Shown here: one piece after another, positions 26,455-35,400 of the stretch
Layout of the letters: each line of letters opens with the position of its first letter
How positions within the stretch are numbered: the stretch's first letter is position 1
From: Betaproteobacteria bacterium
GTDB taxonomy: Bacteria > Pseudomonadota > Gammaproteobacteria > Burkholderiales > SG8-41
Assembly: GCA_900299145.1 (NCBI GenBank)
Contig: OMIN01000098.1
Span: forward strand, 70,081 to 134,080
Direction: 5' to 3'
DNA length: 64,000 nucleotides
Program-made: the position numbers and the translations under genes
Notes under the pieces: generated by a model
What the model saw: only the letters and a program-made list of their open reading frames with translations
Databases searched by the model: none
What the model was told of the DNA's origin: nothing

Positions 26455-27742
26455 TGCTGATGCTCCCGTCGGCGGCGATGGCCCATGATTGAATGTAGTG
26501 ATTGTGATAGTTCATGCCCGCGACGTACTGCGAAACGAACGCGGCCCGAGTAGGTTGCACGTTGCCTTTTTCGTCAATGGCGCGGCTTTGCAGCACCACG
26601 GCGTTCCCGTTCCATTCCCACGGCAATCTGAAACGCGTAAAGCTCTTCGAATAAATTGGTCCCTGCAGATTGGCGTCGCGCCAGGTTTTGCCCGCATCTT
26701 CGGAAATCTCAACGCGGCTGATGCGGCCCGCGCCCGACCACGCGATGCCGGTGAGTTCATAAAGGCCCCGGCGATCCAGTTTTGTACCAAACGACGGGAA
26801 GGTGATGATGGATTTCACGCCCAGTTCAAAGGTGAACTGGCGCGCCTTGCCATCGGGCTGCAGGTCGGTGTATTTCGACGTTTCGTCCTTGGAATGCGCG
26901 GGGCCGTCGGCGACTTTCAGGCGGCGCAGCCATTTCACGTTCATGTTGCCTTCCCAACCGGGCAACAGCAGGCGCATCGGGTAGCCCTGCTCCGGCCGCA
27001 CCCGTTCGCCGTTTTGATACAGCGCCACCATCGCATCGTCCATGCACTTGCTGAGCGGCACGCTTCGCACCATGGCGGCCGAATCCGCACCTTCGGCAAT
27101 CACCCATTGCGCGCCGCCGGCCAGCCCCGCTTCATTGAGCAGCAACGACAGTGGCACGCCCGTCCATTCGCTGACTGAAGCCAGACCGTGTATCGCACCC
27201 GCCGTGCCTTGCGGTGGCTTGGCGGCCGAGTTTCCGCCGCTATTGCCCGCGCACTCAACGAAATGTGTGCGTGAAACCATAGGGTAACGCGATAGCGTAG
27301 CCAGATTAAACATCAAAGGCCGGTTGACCAGCCCGTGAATCAGCAATTCGTGTTTCGACGGGTCGATATCCGGCACGCCATTGTGGTGGCGCTCGAAATG
27401 CAGGCCGCTCGGTGTGATCGTGCCTTCGAGCGACTGATGCGGTGTGCGCGAACTGCCGGTGGCAGGCGATACCGAGGCGTACCCCGAGGCGGATGGCCGC
27501 TGAACGGACTTCTCGTAACTTGATGGAGTACCGTAAGCACGCATTGGCGTGCCGGGCGCTTTCATCCATGCGGGCACTTCCTGCGCGGCGGCCGTAGCAG
27601 CACCGGCGGCAACACCCGCCGTGGCGAGTGTGCCCGCGACGGATGCGCTGCGCGTCAGGAAATGACGTCGTTGGTTGTCCGCCAGTGCTGGTGGAACCTC
27701 TGTTTTCGCAACGAGATCGTGCGACGCTTTTGTCTTGCTCAT
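26441..27742 (-). CDS. soxC: SoxC, molybdopterin sulfur/sulfite dehydrogenase subunit
   Basis: 433 residues from the ATG at 27742 (GGGAGG upstream). Tat signal RRHFLTRSASVAGTLATAG, then SLEGTITPSGLHFERHHNG, the molybdenum-ligating cysteine in HFVECAGNSGGN, and RPEQGYPMRLLLPGWEGN with VKWLRRLK, all diagnostic of SoxC within the sulfite oxidase family. With SoxD it oxidises SoxY-bound sulfane sulfur. No soxB is adjacent. Upstream lie a perfect palindrome and a copy of the AT-rich motif. Confidence 0.93.
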   Translation of the reverse strand: MSKTKASHDLVAKTEVPPALADNQRRHFLTRSASVAGTLATAGVAAGAATAAAQEVPAWMKAPGTPMRAYGTPSSYEKSVQRPSASGYASVSPATGSSRTPHQSLEGTITPSGLHFERHHNGVPDIDPSKHELLIHGLVNRPLMFNLATLSRYPMVSRTHFVECAGNSGGNSAAKPPQGTAGAIHGLASVSEWTGVPLSLLLNEAGLAGGAQWVIAEGADSAAMVRSVPLSKCMDDAMVALYQNGERVRPEQGYPMRLLLPGWEGNMNVKWLRRLKVADGPAHSKDETSKYTDLQPDGKARQFTFELGVKSIITFPSFGTKLDRRGLYELTGIAWSGAGRISRVEISEDAGKTWRDANLQGPIYSKSFTRFRLPWEWNGNAVVLQSRAIDEKGNVQPTRAAFVSQYVAGMNYHNHYIQSWAIAADGSISNVFA

Positions 27743-27825
27743 GATTGCCTCCCCTGTTGAACCAACGACCTGACGCGTTGAGATTACACTGAACGCGAGG
27801 TACTGCAAAGTGGCACATTCAAACC

Positions 27826-27851
27826 ATAATCCCGGCATGCGCCGGGATTAT
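27826..27851. repeat. perfect palindrome upstream of soxC
   Basis: Eleven-base inverted repeat ATAATCCCGGC / GCCGGGATTAT around ATGC. The same core (AATCCCGGC..GCCGGGATT) recurs at 30347–30367, in both places beside an AT-rich motif. It can form a hairpin on either strand; it may act as a leader hairpin, a terminator or a protein site. Confidence 0.8.
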
Positions 27852-27856
27852 TTGCC

Positions 27857-27873
27857 ATTAAAACAGATGCTTA
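27857..27873 (-). repeat. AT-rich boundary motif, copy 9
   Basis: Plus strand ATTAAAACAGATGCTTA, complement of the consensus with the C-variants TAAGCATCTG, five bases from the palindrome upstream of soxC. Confidence 0.65.
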
Positions 27874-27904
27874 TCGTAGCGTGCTGCTGGCGCAGTCCTG
27901 CGGC

Positions 27905-28411
27905 TTATCCGCCGTAGAACACTTTCTCACCCAGATCCTTCATCCACAGAATTGCATCATCCGCGCGTCCGGCGGGCTGTGTTTTCACGTTGGCTTCCAC
28001 CACTTCGGCGACGAACACAGTGTGATCACCGCGCTTGACCACGTCGGTTACCCTGCATTCCAGGTGCGCCGGGCAGCTTTCGAGTACCGGTGCCTTGACC
28101 ACTGCACCCTCGATGAACGGCTCGCCCGACAGTTTGTTACCTTCGACCACGGTGGGCTTGAAAAACGCGAACGCGGCGCCCTTGCCGTCCTTGCCGAGAT
28201 TGTTCAGCACAAACTCTTTGGTGGTTTCGATAATGGCGTGCGCGCCCGAATCCGCCTTGACGCCGATGGCGATCAGCGGGGGCTTGAAAGACATTTGTGT
28301 TACCCAGTTGATGTAGGCGGCTGCGATCTGGCCATCTGCGCCTTTCGCGGTGAGCACGTAGAGGCCGTAGGGGATCATGCGCAATGCGGTTTTCTTGGCG
28401 TCGTCATTCAT
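27905..28411 (-). CDS. flavin-reductase-like FMN-binding split-barrel protein
   Basis: 168 residues, ATG at 28411 preceded by AAGGAAAA. The split-barrel flavin reductase pattern is seen: GLYVLTAKGADGQIAAAYINWVTQMSFKPPLIAIGV, FVLNNLGKDG, and the late CPAHLECRVTDVV. It would bind FMN or reduce flavin with NAD(P)H, supplying a partner oxygenase, or act as a flavin-dependent oxidase. No partner is evident beside it. Confidence 0.85.
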   Translation of the reverse strand: MNDDAKKTALRMIPYGLYVLTAKGADGQIAAAYINWVTQMSFKPPLIAIGVKADSGAHAIIETTKEFVLNNLGKDGKGAAFAFFKPTVVEGNKLSGEPFIEGAVVKAPVLESCPAHLECRVTDVVKRGDHTVFVAEVVEANVKTQPAGRADDAILWMKDLGEKVFYGG

Positions 28412-28533
28412 GGAAAATTTTCCTTTTTAGTCAATGTTGGAAAAATAAAAGGGGCTGAAGCGGACATCGCGCGGTATGCCCACGCGTGCAATACACGCGC
28501 AACATGCGGGGAACATCATACACGTCTCCAGTA

Positions 28534-30321
28534 TCAGGCAGTGGCAGGGTTAGTCGGCAAGTCTTGGCCGTTGCCAAGCATCGATGCCCTGAACACGCGG
28601 TTGCGGCCCTCGGCCTTGGCGCGATAGAGCGCCTGATCCGCCAGGCGGGTAAATGCGTTGATGTCGGTGACGTCAGCGGCAGTGGCCGCAGCCACGCCGA
28701 AGCTTGCCGTAACGCGGAACGCCGCGCCGTCCGCGCCCGTGAACGAAGCGGCTTCGATGGCTGCGCGCACCCGGTTGCTGAAAGCTTCGGCGTCGGCTTC
28801 GCCGCAATTGACCAGCAAGGCGATGAATTCCTCGCCGCCGTGGCGCGCCAAGGTATCAGCCGCGCGGAAGAGCTTGCTGGCGATGACCGCGACTTCGGTC
28901 AGTACGGTGTCGCCCACGGCGTGCCCATGAAGATCATTAACCTGCTTGAAGTGATCCAGATCGAACATAATGAGCGCCACCGGCCAATTGTTCCGCTGCG
29001 CGATCGCGAGCTGTTGCGTGACGCGTTCGGTAAAGGCACGCCGATTCAGCAAATTGGTCAGGAAGTCCGTATTTGAATGCAGTTGCAGTTTTTCGATCAA
29101 CTGTTCGCGCTCGCGTTCGAGCCGCCGCTTGTCGGCGCTGGTGTGTCGTAGATCGGAAATCGCCCGCTGCATGTCGCCGATTTCGTCGGTGCGCGTGGTG
29201 ACACGCAGCGGCGTATCGAGCTTGCCGGCGGCGATGGCGACCACCGCGCTGGTGCTGGTCAACAGCGGCTTCAGAACCCGCCAGCGTATCAGCAGAAACA
29301 CCGAGATTTCAATCAACAGCACGAGGACGCCGACAGCCGCATTGATGTGCAGATTGCGCCGGGCCTTGGCAATACTCGCGGCGGCGCCCGTGCGCGCGGT
29401 GTCGAACATGGTGTCGCGCAGTTTGACGATGGAGGCCATTTCCGGCACATAGCGGGCGACAAATTCCGGCAGATTCATGCCATAGTCGCCGCCCGCTTCG
29501 CCCGCCGCGGTCAGACTGTTGATAAAGGGCAGCCCGGTACCAAAGTAGCGTGTTTTCATGTCACTGATGGCCGCCGCCACGCGGGCGTCCGCAGCCCTGA
29601 CGCGGGCCTGCACCTCGATCAAGTGGCGCAACTCTTCGATGCGCCCGATGATCCTCGGGATGTCGCGCCGCTCCTCGGCGCCCAGGGGTTGGCGCGCGCC
29701 AATCGGGGTGGTGAATTGCGAACCCAGCCGGCCCGCGTATTCGCGCAATTCGGCGGCGAGCCGCGCGCCCACCAGCGGTTGCGTGAGATCCGGATACACG
29801 CGTTCGGCGTCGGCCGACAAAATCGTGACGGCTTCCAGCGCGATATCGATTACGCCGAACATCTGGTCGATGGGCTCGCGCGTAATGCGCGATGAAGGAG
29901 CTGTGCGTTCGGCGTGGGGTAGCGCGATGATGCGGGAGACCTTTTCTCTCGCCTGCGCCAGTTCGGCCTGGGCTTTCTCAATTTGCGCGATGGCGGCGCG
30001 GTGCTCATCGCGCGATGAATTTGCCAGCGCCTTTAAGGTGGCATCGAATGCGGCGTCGCTGACGGCGCGCGCTTTGGCGAGGCGTTCCTGCACAGCTGGC
30101 GTGGGCGTGTCAGCATCGCCCATGGCCGCGATGGTGGGGCCGCGCTCGAACGAGGCCTTTTCCGCGATGGTCATGGCGAGCGCGGTGAGTTCCATGGCCC
30201 GCAAGCCGCGCAGTGCAGCACTGACGGTGTTCCATTCCTGCATTACCGACCGCGCGAGCATGATCGATACCAGCGTCAGCAAGACGCAGGTGGTCAGCAA
30301 AAACAACCGGGTAAGGCGCAA
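28534..30321 (-). CDS. membrane diguanylate cyclase with periplasmic sensor, HAMP and GGDEF
   Basis: 595 residues if the TTG at 30321 is used; GGAGAA lies six bases before it, and the longer frame from a TTG at 30357 would start inside a palindrome. Membrane segment 1 near residues 5–25, a helical periplasmic region of about 280 residues (AEKASFERGPTIAAMGD resembles the nitrate-sensing NIT type), membrane segment 2 (AAVGVLVLLIEISVFLLI), a HAMP region, then GGDEF: FDLDHFKQVNDLHGHAVGD and the active site RHGGEEFIALL. It makes cyclic di-GMP from GTP. Confidence 0.87.
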   Translation of the reverse strand: MRLTRLFLLTTCVLLTLVSIMLARSVMQEWNTVSAALRGLRAMELTALAMTIAEKASFERGPTIAAMGDADTPTPAVQERLAKARAVSDAAFDATLKALANSSRDEHRAAIAQIEKAQAELAQAREKVSRIIALPHAERTAPSSRITREPIDQMFGVIDIALEAVTILSADAERVYPDLTQPLVGARLAAELREYAGRLGSQFTTPIGARQPLGAEERRDIPRIIGRIEELRHLIEVQARVRAADARVAAAISDMKTRYFGTGLPFINSLTAAGEAGGDYGMNLPEFVARYVPEMASIVKLRDTMFDTARTGAAASIAKARRNLHINAAVGVLVLLIEISVFLLIRWRVLKPLLTSTSAVVAIAAGKLDTPLRVTTRTDEIGDMQRAISDLRHTSADKRRLEREREQLIEKLQLHSNTDFLTNLLNRRAFTERVTQQLAIAQRNNWPVALIMFDLDHFKQVNDLHGHAVGDTVLTEVAVIASKLFRAADTLARHGGEEFIALLVNCGEADAEAFSNRVRAAIEAASFTGADGAAFRVTASFGVAAATAADVTDINAFTRLADQALYRAKAEGRNRVFRASMLGNGQDLPTNPATA

Positions 30322-30346
30322 GCGGCGTTCTCCAGCCCCAGACGAC

Positions 30347-30367
30347 AATCCCGGCAATGCCGGGATT
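30347..30367. repeat. palindrome upstream of the diguanylate cyclase
   Basis: AATCCCGGCA and TGCCGGGATT arms around a single A, the same core as the soxC palindrome at 27826–27851, again next to an AT-rich motif. Confidence 0.78.
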
Positions 30368-30370
30368 ATC

Positions 30371-30388
30371 TTTTAAAACAAAGAGTTA
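30371..30388 (-). repeat. AT-rich boundary motif, copy 10
   Basis: Plus strand TTTTAAAACAAAGAGTTA, a diverged complement of the consensus, three bases after the palindrome and between the diguanylate cyclase and korB. Confidence 0.5.
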
Positions 30389-30399
30389 CGATGTTACTG

Positions 30400-31455
30400 C
30401 TAACGCAGGCTCGCGTTAATTTTGGCCAACGCCGCCGAACCGGGGCACAACTCTTTCGCGGTCAATTGGTTGAGCGGCGTTTCGACCGTGTTCATGTGTT
30501 CATGCAGATCCACCGCCTTCGGGTCAACATACAACAGGCCGGTGACGACTTCGCCTTTCGCGGCATGCTCCTGCACAAAGTTCATGGTCTTCACGCGGTC
30601 CGTCGGGTCGTGGTCGGCGGCGAGCTTGCGCAACCGCAGGAACGTGCCATCGTGCTGCTCGACGGTAATGGTTTCACCAGGCGCGTAATCAGCGGTGATC
30701 TCATCGCGGCCTTCGATAAAGTCGAGACGGTTCACCGCTTCATTGTGCTGGCGCACGTATTCGTAGCTCTTGGTCGAGCCGGCATGGTTGTTGAACGCCA
30801 CGCATGGCGACACCACATCGATGAACGCCGCGCCCTTGTGTTCAATCGCGCCCTTGATAAGCGGCACGAGCTGCTTTTTGTCGCCGGAGAAGCTGCGCGC
30901 GACATAGGTGGCGCCGAGCAGCAGCGCCATGCCGATCATGTCGAGTGGCTCATCGGAGTTGACCACGCCGCGCTTGGACTTGGAACCCTTGTCCGCGGTG
31001 GCGGAGAACTGGCCTTTGGTGAGGCCATACACGCCATTGTTCTCGACGATATAAACCATGTTGATGCCGCGACGCATGGCGTGCGCGAACTGGCCGATGC
31101 CGATGGAGGCTGAATCGCCGTCACCCGACACGCCCATGTAAATCAGCTCGCGGTTGGCAAGGTTGGCGCCCGTCAGCACCGATGGCATGCGGCCATGCAC
31201 GCTGTTAAAGCCGTGCGAATTGCCGAGGAAATAGTCCGGGGTCTTGGAGGAACAACCGATGCCGGAGAGCTTGGCCACGCGGTGCGGCTCGATGTCGAGC
31301 TCCCAGCAAGCCTGCACGATCGACGCGGAAATCGAATCATGCCCGCAGCCCGCGCACAGCGTGGAGATTTTGCCCTCGTAGTCGCGGCGGGGGTAGCCCA
31401 CCGTGTTCTTGGTGAGCGCGGGGGGGTGCAGTTTGGGTTTGGCGAGATAGGTCAT
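30400..31455 (-). CDS. korB: 2-oxoacid oxidoreductase, beta subunit (KorB-like)
   Basis: 351 residues; ATG at 31455 overlaps the alpha-subunit stop by four bases. Thiamine diphosphate-binding half: the CAGCGHDSISASIVQA start, GDGDSASIGIGQFAHAMRRG with the metal-binding GDGD, and IVENNGVYGLTKGQ. Oxidatively decarboxylates a 2-oxoacid to the acyl-CoA together with KorA. Gene order and sizes fit the Azoarcus-type 2-oxoglutarate:NADP oxidoreductase. Confidence 0.88.
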   Translation of the reverse strand: MTYLAKPKLHPPALTKNTVGYPRRDYEGKISTLCAGCGHDSISASIVQACWELDIEPHRVAKLSGIGCSSKTPDYFLGNSHGFNSVHGRMPSVLTGANLANRELIYMGVSGDGDSASIGIGQFAHAMRRGINMVYIVENNGVYGLTKGQFSATADKGSKSKRGVVNSDEPLDMIGMALLLGATYVARSFSGDKKQLVPLIKGAIEHKGAAFIDVVSPCVAFNNHAGSTKSYEYVRQHNEAVNRLDFIEGRDEITADYAPGETITVEQHDGTFLRLRKLAADHDPTDRVKTMNFVQEHAAKGEVVTGLLYVDPKAVDLHEHMNTVETPLNQLTAKELCPGSAALAKINASLR

Positions 31456-33290
31456 GATGCAGCCTTTTTCATTGGCACCACTGTGTGTGCCGCAATGTGA
31501 TTGGCAATCTGGTCGGCGATGAATCGCGCAGTGATCGGCGTGCCGTCGTAGTGCAGCACGGAGATCAAACGATCTACGTTGATCTGCTCTTCGGTCACCA
31601 GCATGGTTTTCAATTGCGCATCGCGGTTCTGCTCGATGATGAAGGTGCCGGGATGCGACATCACGAACTCCTTCACCTCCTGCGCAAACGGGAAGCCGCG
31701 CACGCGCATGGCGTCAACATGGATGCCTTGCGCGGCAAGCACATCCAGCGCTTCGGTCATGGCCGGGCTGGTGGAGCCGTAATACAACGCGCCGAACCGG
31801 GCCTCGCCCTTGGCCTTGGTCAGCACCGGTTGCGGCACCAGCTTTTTCGCGGTGTCGAATTTCTTCAAGAGCCGCGTGACGTTCTCGATGTAATCAGGCC
31901 CAGCCTCGCTGTAGCGCGCGTAGGTGTCTTTGGTGGTCCCGCGAGTAAAGTAGGCGCCCAACTGCGGGTGCGTGCCAGGATAGGTGCGATACGGAATACC
32001 GTCACCGTCGACGTCCTTGTAGCGGCCGAAATCCGCACCGCCTTCAAGCATGTCGTAAGTCATGACCTTGCCGCGGTCGTATTGCGCCTTATCGTCCCAC
32101 GAGAATGGGCGGCACAGGCGTGTGTTCATGCCAATATCGAGGTCGGTCATCACGAACACCGGCGTTTGCAGTCGCTCGGCGAGCTCAAGCGCCTGCGCGG
32201 TCATCTCGAAACACTCGGTCGGGTCTTCCGGGAACAGCAGCACATGCTTGGTATCGCCGTGCGAGGCGTAGGCGCAAGCCAGCAAATCCGACTGCTGTGT
32301 GCGTGTTGGCATGCCAGTGGACGGCCCACCGCGCTGTACATCGACCAGCACCACGGGTATTTCCGCAAAATAGGCGAGGCCAATGAACTCCGTCATCAGC
32401 GAAATGCCGGGGCCGGACGTCGCGGTAAACGAACGCGCGCCATTCCAGCCCGCGCCGATCGCCATGCCGATGGAAGCCAGCTCGTCCTCGGCCTGAATGA
32501 TGGCGTAGCGCGACTTGCCGGTTTCTGGCTCGGCCCGCATCTTGCGGCAATAGGCAATAAAGGCCTCCGCCAACGACGAGGATGGCGTGATGGGGTACCA
32601 CGCGCACACCGAAGCACCGCCGTATACCGCGCCCAGCGCGGCCGCGCTGTTGCCATCGATAAAGATTTTATCGCCCACGTTATTGGCAGCCTTCACGGTG
32701 AGGCCGCTGGGGCATTGCAGGTTTTTCAGCGCGTAGTCGCGGCCCAGGTGCAGAGCCTTGATGTTGGATTGCAGCAGCGCTTCCTTGCCCTTGTATTGCT
32801 CGGCAAAGAGTTTTTCGATCACGGCAGGGTCGATTTGCAGCAGCGCTGACAACGCGCCGACATAAATGATGTTCTTGAACAACTGCCGCTGGCGCGGATC
32901 GCTATACGTCGCGTTGCAGATTTCCGTCAGCGGCATGCCGATCACGTTGACGTCGTCGCGGAATTTCGACTTCGGCATCGGCTTGGAGTTGTCGTAAAAA
33001 AGATAGCCGCCGGGAGAAATCTCCTTGATGTCCTTGTCCCACGTTTGCGGGTTCATGGCCACCATCATGTCCACGCCGCCGCGCCGGCCAAGATAGCCCG
33101 CCTCGGTCACGCGCACTTCGTACCACGTGGGCAGGCCCTGGATGTTCGACGGGAAGATGTTGCGCGGGCTCACCGGTACGCCCATGCGCAGGATCGAGCG
33201 CGCGAACAGTTCGTTCGCCGATGCCGAGCCGGAGCCGTTGACGTTGGCGAACTTAACGACGAAGTCGTTAACTGCTGAGATTTGTTTCAT
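31452..33290 (-). CDS. korA: 2-oxoacid oxidoreductase, fused gamma-alpha subunit (KorA-like)
   Basis: 612 residues. Residues 1–190 are the gamma domain (NVNGSGSASANELFARSILRMG); from about 210 the alpha domain begins (GNSAAALGAVYGGASVCAWYPITPSSSLAEA) with IIQAEDELASIGMAIGAGWNGARSFTATSGPG. The ATG at 33290 follows directly on a copy of the AT-rich motif, with no clear Shine-Dalgarno sequence. The fusion and size (about 66 kDa) resemble the gamma-alpha subunit described for Azoarcus evansii. Confidence 0.9.
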   Translation of the reverse strand: MKQISAVNDFVVKFANVNGSGSASANELFARSILRMGVPVSPRNIFPSNIQGLPTWYEVRVTEAGYLGRRGGVDMMVAMNPQTWDKDIKEISPGGYLFYDNSKPMPKSKFRDDVNVIGMPLTEICNATYSDPRQRQLFKNIIYVGALSALLQIDPAVIEKLFAEQYKGKEALLQSNIKALHLGRDYALKNLQCPSGLTVKAANNVGDKIFIDGNSAAALGAVYGGASVCAWYPITPSSSLAEAFIAYCRKMRAEPETGKSRYAIIQAEDELASIGMAIGAGWNGARSFTATSGPGISLMTEFIGLAYFAEIPVVLVDVQRGGPSTGMPTRTQQSDLLACAYASHGDTKHVLLFPEDPTECFEMTAQALELAERLQTPVFVMTDLDIGMNTRLCRPFSWDDKAQYDRGKVMTYDMLEGGADFGRYKDVDGDGIPYRTYPGTHPQLGAYFTRGTTKDTYARYSEAGPDYIENVTRLLKKFDTAKKLVPQPVLTKAKGEARFGALYYGSTSPAMTEALDVLAAQGIHVDAMRVRGFPFAQEVKEFVMSHPGTFIIEQNRDAQLKTMLVTEEQINVDRLISVLHYDGTPITARFIADQIANHIAAHTVVPMKKAAS

Positions 33291-33309
33291 AACTATTTGA
33301 TTTAATTTA
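33290..33309 (+). repeat. AT-rich boundary motif, copy 11 (touches korA start)
   Basis: TAACTATTTGATTTAATTTA; the complement of its first base is the A of the korA ATG. It fills the gap between korA and the upstream FAD gene. Confidence 0.68.
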
Positions 33310-33314
33310 ATATT

Positions 33315-35192
33315 TTAGGCTGCCTTGCGCTGCGTTGATTTCCCGCCGGTACGGCAAGCCGGCCCGGCATGCGTCATCTGGATCAGGTATTTCTGCATAT
33401 CCCACGCGCCCGTCGGGCAACGCTCGGCGCACAGGCCGCAGTGCAGGCACACGTCCTCGTCCTTGGCCATGATGCGCCCGGTCATTTTTAGTAGCGGCGA
33501 GACGTAGAGGTCCTGCGTCTTCGGGTGCAACGAAGGTGCGTTGAGTGACTCGCGCAGTTCCTTTTCCTCGGCATCCGGCGTGAACGTGATGCAGTCCATC
33601 GGGCAGATGTCCACGCACGCATCGCATTCGATGCACAGCTTTTCGGAAAACACGGTCTGCACGTCGCAATTCAGGCAGCGTTGCGCTTCGGCAAAGCCTG
33701 ACTTCTGGTCAAAACCCAACTCCACTTCAACCTTGATGTCCTTCAGCGTGAGCTTCTTGTCCTTCCAGGGCACGCGATTGCGCAGATGTTCGGAGATATC
33801 GTTGTCGTAGCTCCACTCGTGGATGCCCATCTTCTGCGACACGATATTCATCATCGGGTCGGGGCGCTCGCTCACATCCTCGCCCTGCAAAAATTTGTCG
33901 ATGGACACCGCGGCATCGTGGCCATGTGCCACCGCCCAGATGATGTTCTTCGGGCCGAACGCCGCGTCGCCGCCGAAGAACAGCGTCGGCACGTTTGATT
34001 GCATGGTGACGGTGTCGACCTTCGGCATGCCCCATTTGTCCCACTCAAGACCCACGTCCTTCTCGATCCACGGAAAGGCGTTTTCCTGGCCGATGGCCAC
34101 CAGCACATCGTCGCAGGGGTAAAAATGATCCGGCTCGCCGGTGGGCACCAGGTTGCGGCGGCCCTTGGCGTCGTACTCCGCCTTCACTTTCTCGAAGGTC
34201 ATGCCGACCAGTTTGCCGTTCTCGAGCTTGAACTCTTTCGGCACCAGAAAGTTGAGGATGGGAATGCCTTCTTCCACCGCGTCTTCCTTCTCCCACGGCG
34301 AGGCTTTCATTTCCTCGTAGCCGGAGCGCACGATCACTTTCACATCCTCGCCGCCGAGGCGCTTGCTGGAGCGGCAGCAGTCCATCGCCGTGTTGCCACC
34401 GCCAAGCACAATGACTTTCTTGCCGATTTTGTCGACGTGGCCGAACGACACGCTGTTCAGCCAATCAATGCCGATGTGGATATTGGCGGCGGCTTCCTTG
34501 CGGCCGGGGATTTCGAGATCCCGCCCGCGCGGCGCGCCGGTGCCGACGAAAATCGCGTCGTAGCCATCCTTCATCAACTGCTTCATGCTGTCGATGCGGT
34601 GGCCGCCTTTGTAATCGATGTTGCCGATGTCGAGGATGAAGCTGCATTCTTCGTCGATCACTTCCTCCGGCAGACGGAAGCGCGGCACCTGCGTGCGCAT
34701 GAAGCCGCCCGGCTTGGGGTCGGCTTCGAACACGGTAATGTGATAACCCAGCGGCGCGAGATCGCGCGCCACGGTGAGCGACGCGGGGCCCGCGCCGACG
34801 CAGGCGATTTTCTTGCTATTGGTTTTTGCCGGCGCTTTGGGCATGCGCGGCTTTACGTTTGCCGCGGATTTGTTGTCCGCCGTGACGCGCTTCAGGCGGC
34901 AAATCGCCACCGGCTCTGCCTTGGGCTCACCGTGCTCCGTGGGCTTGCGCATCTCGACATTGCCTTCTTCCACGCGGCCGCGGCGGCAGGCGGGCTCGCA
35001 CGGGCGGTCGCAGGTGCGGCCCAAAATTCCGGGGAACACATTTGATTTCCAGTTGACCATGTAGGCGTCGTCATAGCGGCCTTGCGCGATCAAGCGGATG
35101 TATTCAGGGACGGGCGTGTGAGCGGGGCACGCGTACTGGCAATCAACAACTTTGTGAAAGTACTCGGGATGCGAAATATCGGTGGGCTTCAA
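33315..35192 (-). CDS. FAD/NAD(P)-binding iron-sulfur oxidoreductase (GltD-like, third Kor subunit)
   Basis: 625 residues from a TTG at 35192, with GGAG six bases upstream. N-terminal cysteine region (CQYACPAHTPVPEYI, TCDRPCEPACRRG) as in glutamate synthase small subunit, FAD loop VGAGPASLTVARDL near residue 133, NAD(P) loop VLGGGNTAMDCCRSS, then two 4Fe-4S motifs at the C-terminus: CIECDACVDICPMDC and CLHCGLCAERCPTGA. With korA and korB it would pass electrons from the 2-oxoacid to NADP, as the delta subunit of the Azoarcus enzyme does. Confidence 0.88.
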   Translation of the reverse strand: MKPTDISHPEYFHKVVDCQYACPAHTPVPEYIRLIAQGRYDDAYMVNWKSNVFPGILGRTCDRPCEPACRRGRVEEGNVEMRKPTEHGEPKAEPVAICRLKRVTADNKSAANVKPRMPKAPAKTNSKKIACVGAGPASLTVARDLAPLGYHITVFEADPKPGGFMRTQVPRFRLPEEVIDEECSFILDIGNIDYKGGHRIDSMKQLMKDGYDAIFVGTGAPRGRDLEIPGRKEAAANIHIGIDWLNSVSFGHVDKIGKKVIVLGGGNTAMDCCRSSKRLGGEDVKVIVRSGYEEMKASPWEKEDAVEEGIPILNFLVPKEFKLENGKLVGMTFEKVKAEYDAKGRRNLVPTGEPDHFYPCDDVLVAIGQENAFPWIEKDVGLEWDKWGMPKVDTVTMQSNVPTLFFGGDAAFGPKNIIWAVAHGHDAAVSIDKFLQGEDVSERPDPMMNIVSQKMGIHEWSYDNDISEHLRNRVPWKDKKLTLKDIKVEVELGFDQKSGFAEAQRCLNCDVQTVFSEKLCIECDACVDICPMDCITFTPDAEEKELRESLNAPSLHPKTQDLYVSPLLKMTGRIMAKDEDVCLHCGLCAERCPTGAWDMQKYLIQMTHAGPACRTGGKSTQRKAA

Positions 35193-35221
35193 TCACTACT
35201 CCGGGTAGGGGGATTCTTATG

Positions 35222-35241
35222 CAACTAATTGTTTTTATTGA
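35222..35241 (+). repeat. AT-rich boundary motif, copy 12
   Basis: CAACTAATTGTTTTTATTGA, 30 bases upstream of the TTG start of the minus-strand FAD gene. The gap 35193–35400 to the next plus-strand gene holds this motif and otherwise no recognised element. Confidence 0.68.
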
Positions 35242-35400
35242 ATAATTTGTTGCAGCAAGCGCGAGATGGGACATTAAAGTGGCGGTAATACTACCGCTTT
35301 GTGACGGCGCTGAGAAGTACGGTTAAAACAGGGCAGAAAGCAGCGCTACACCCGCTGCTCACGCGCGGCTAAACTGCGCATTCATTAACGTGGAGAACTC

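Noticed and set aside
31485-32849. A 454-codon plus-strand frame opposite korA, and a 348-codon frame opposite the FAD gene (33999–35045)
   Set aside because: Both are antisense shadows in GC-rich coding DNA. Their translations are rich in H, R, A and G, have no domain, and oppose strongly supported genes.
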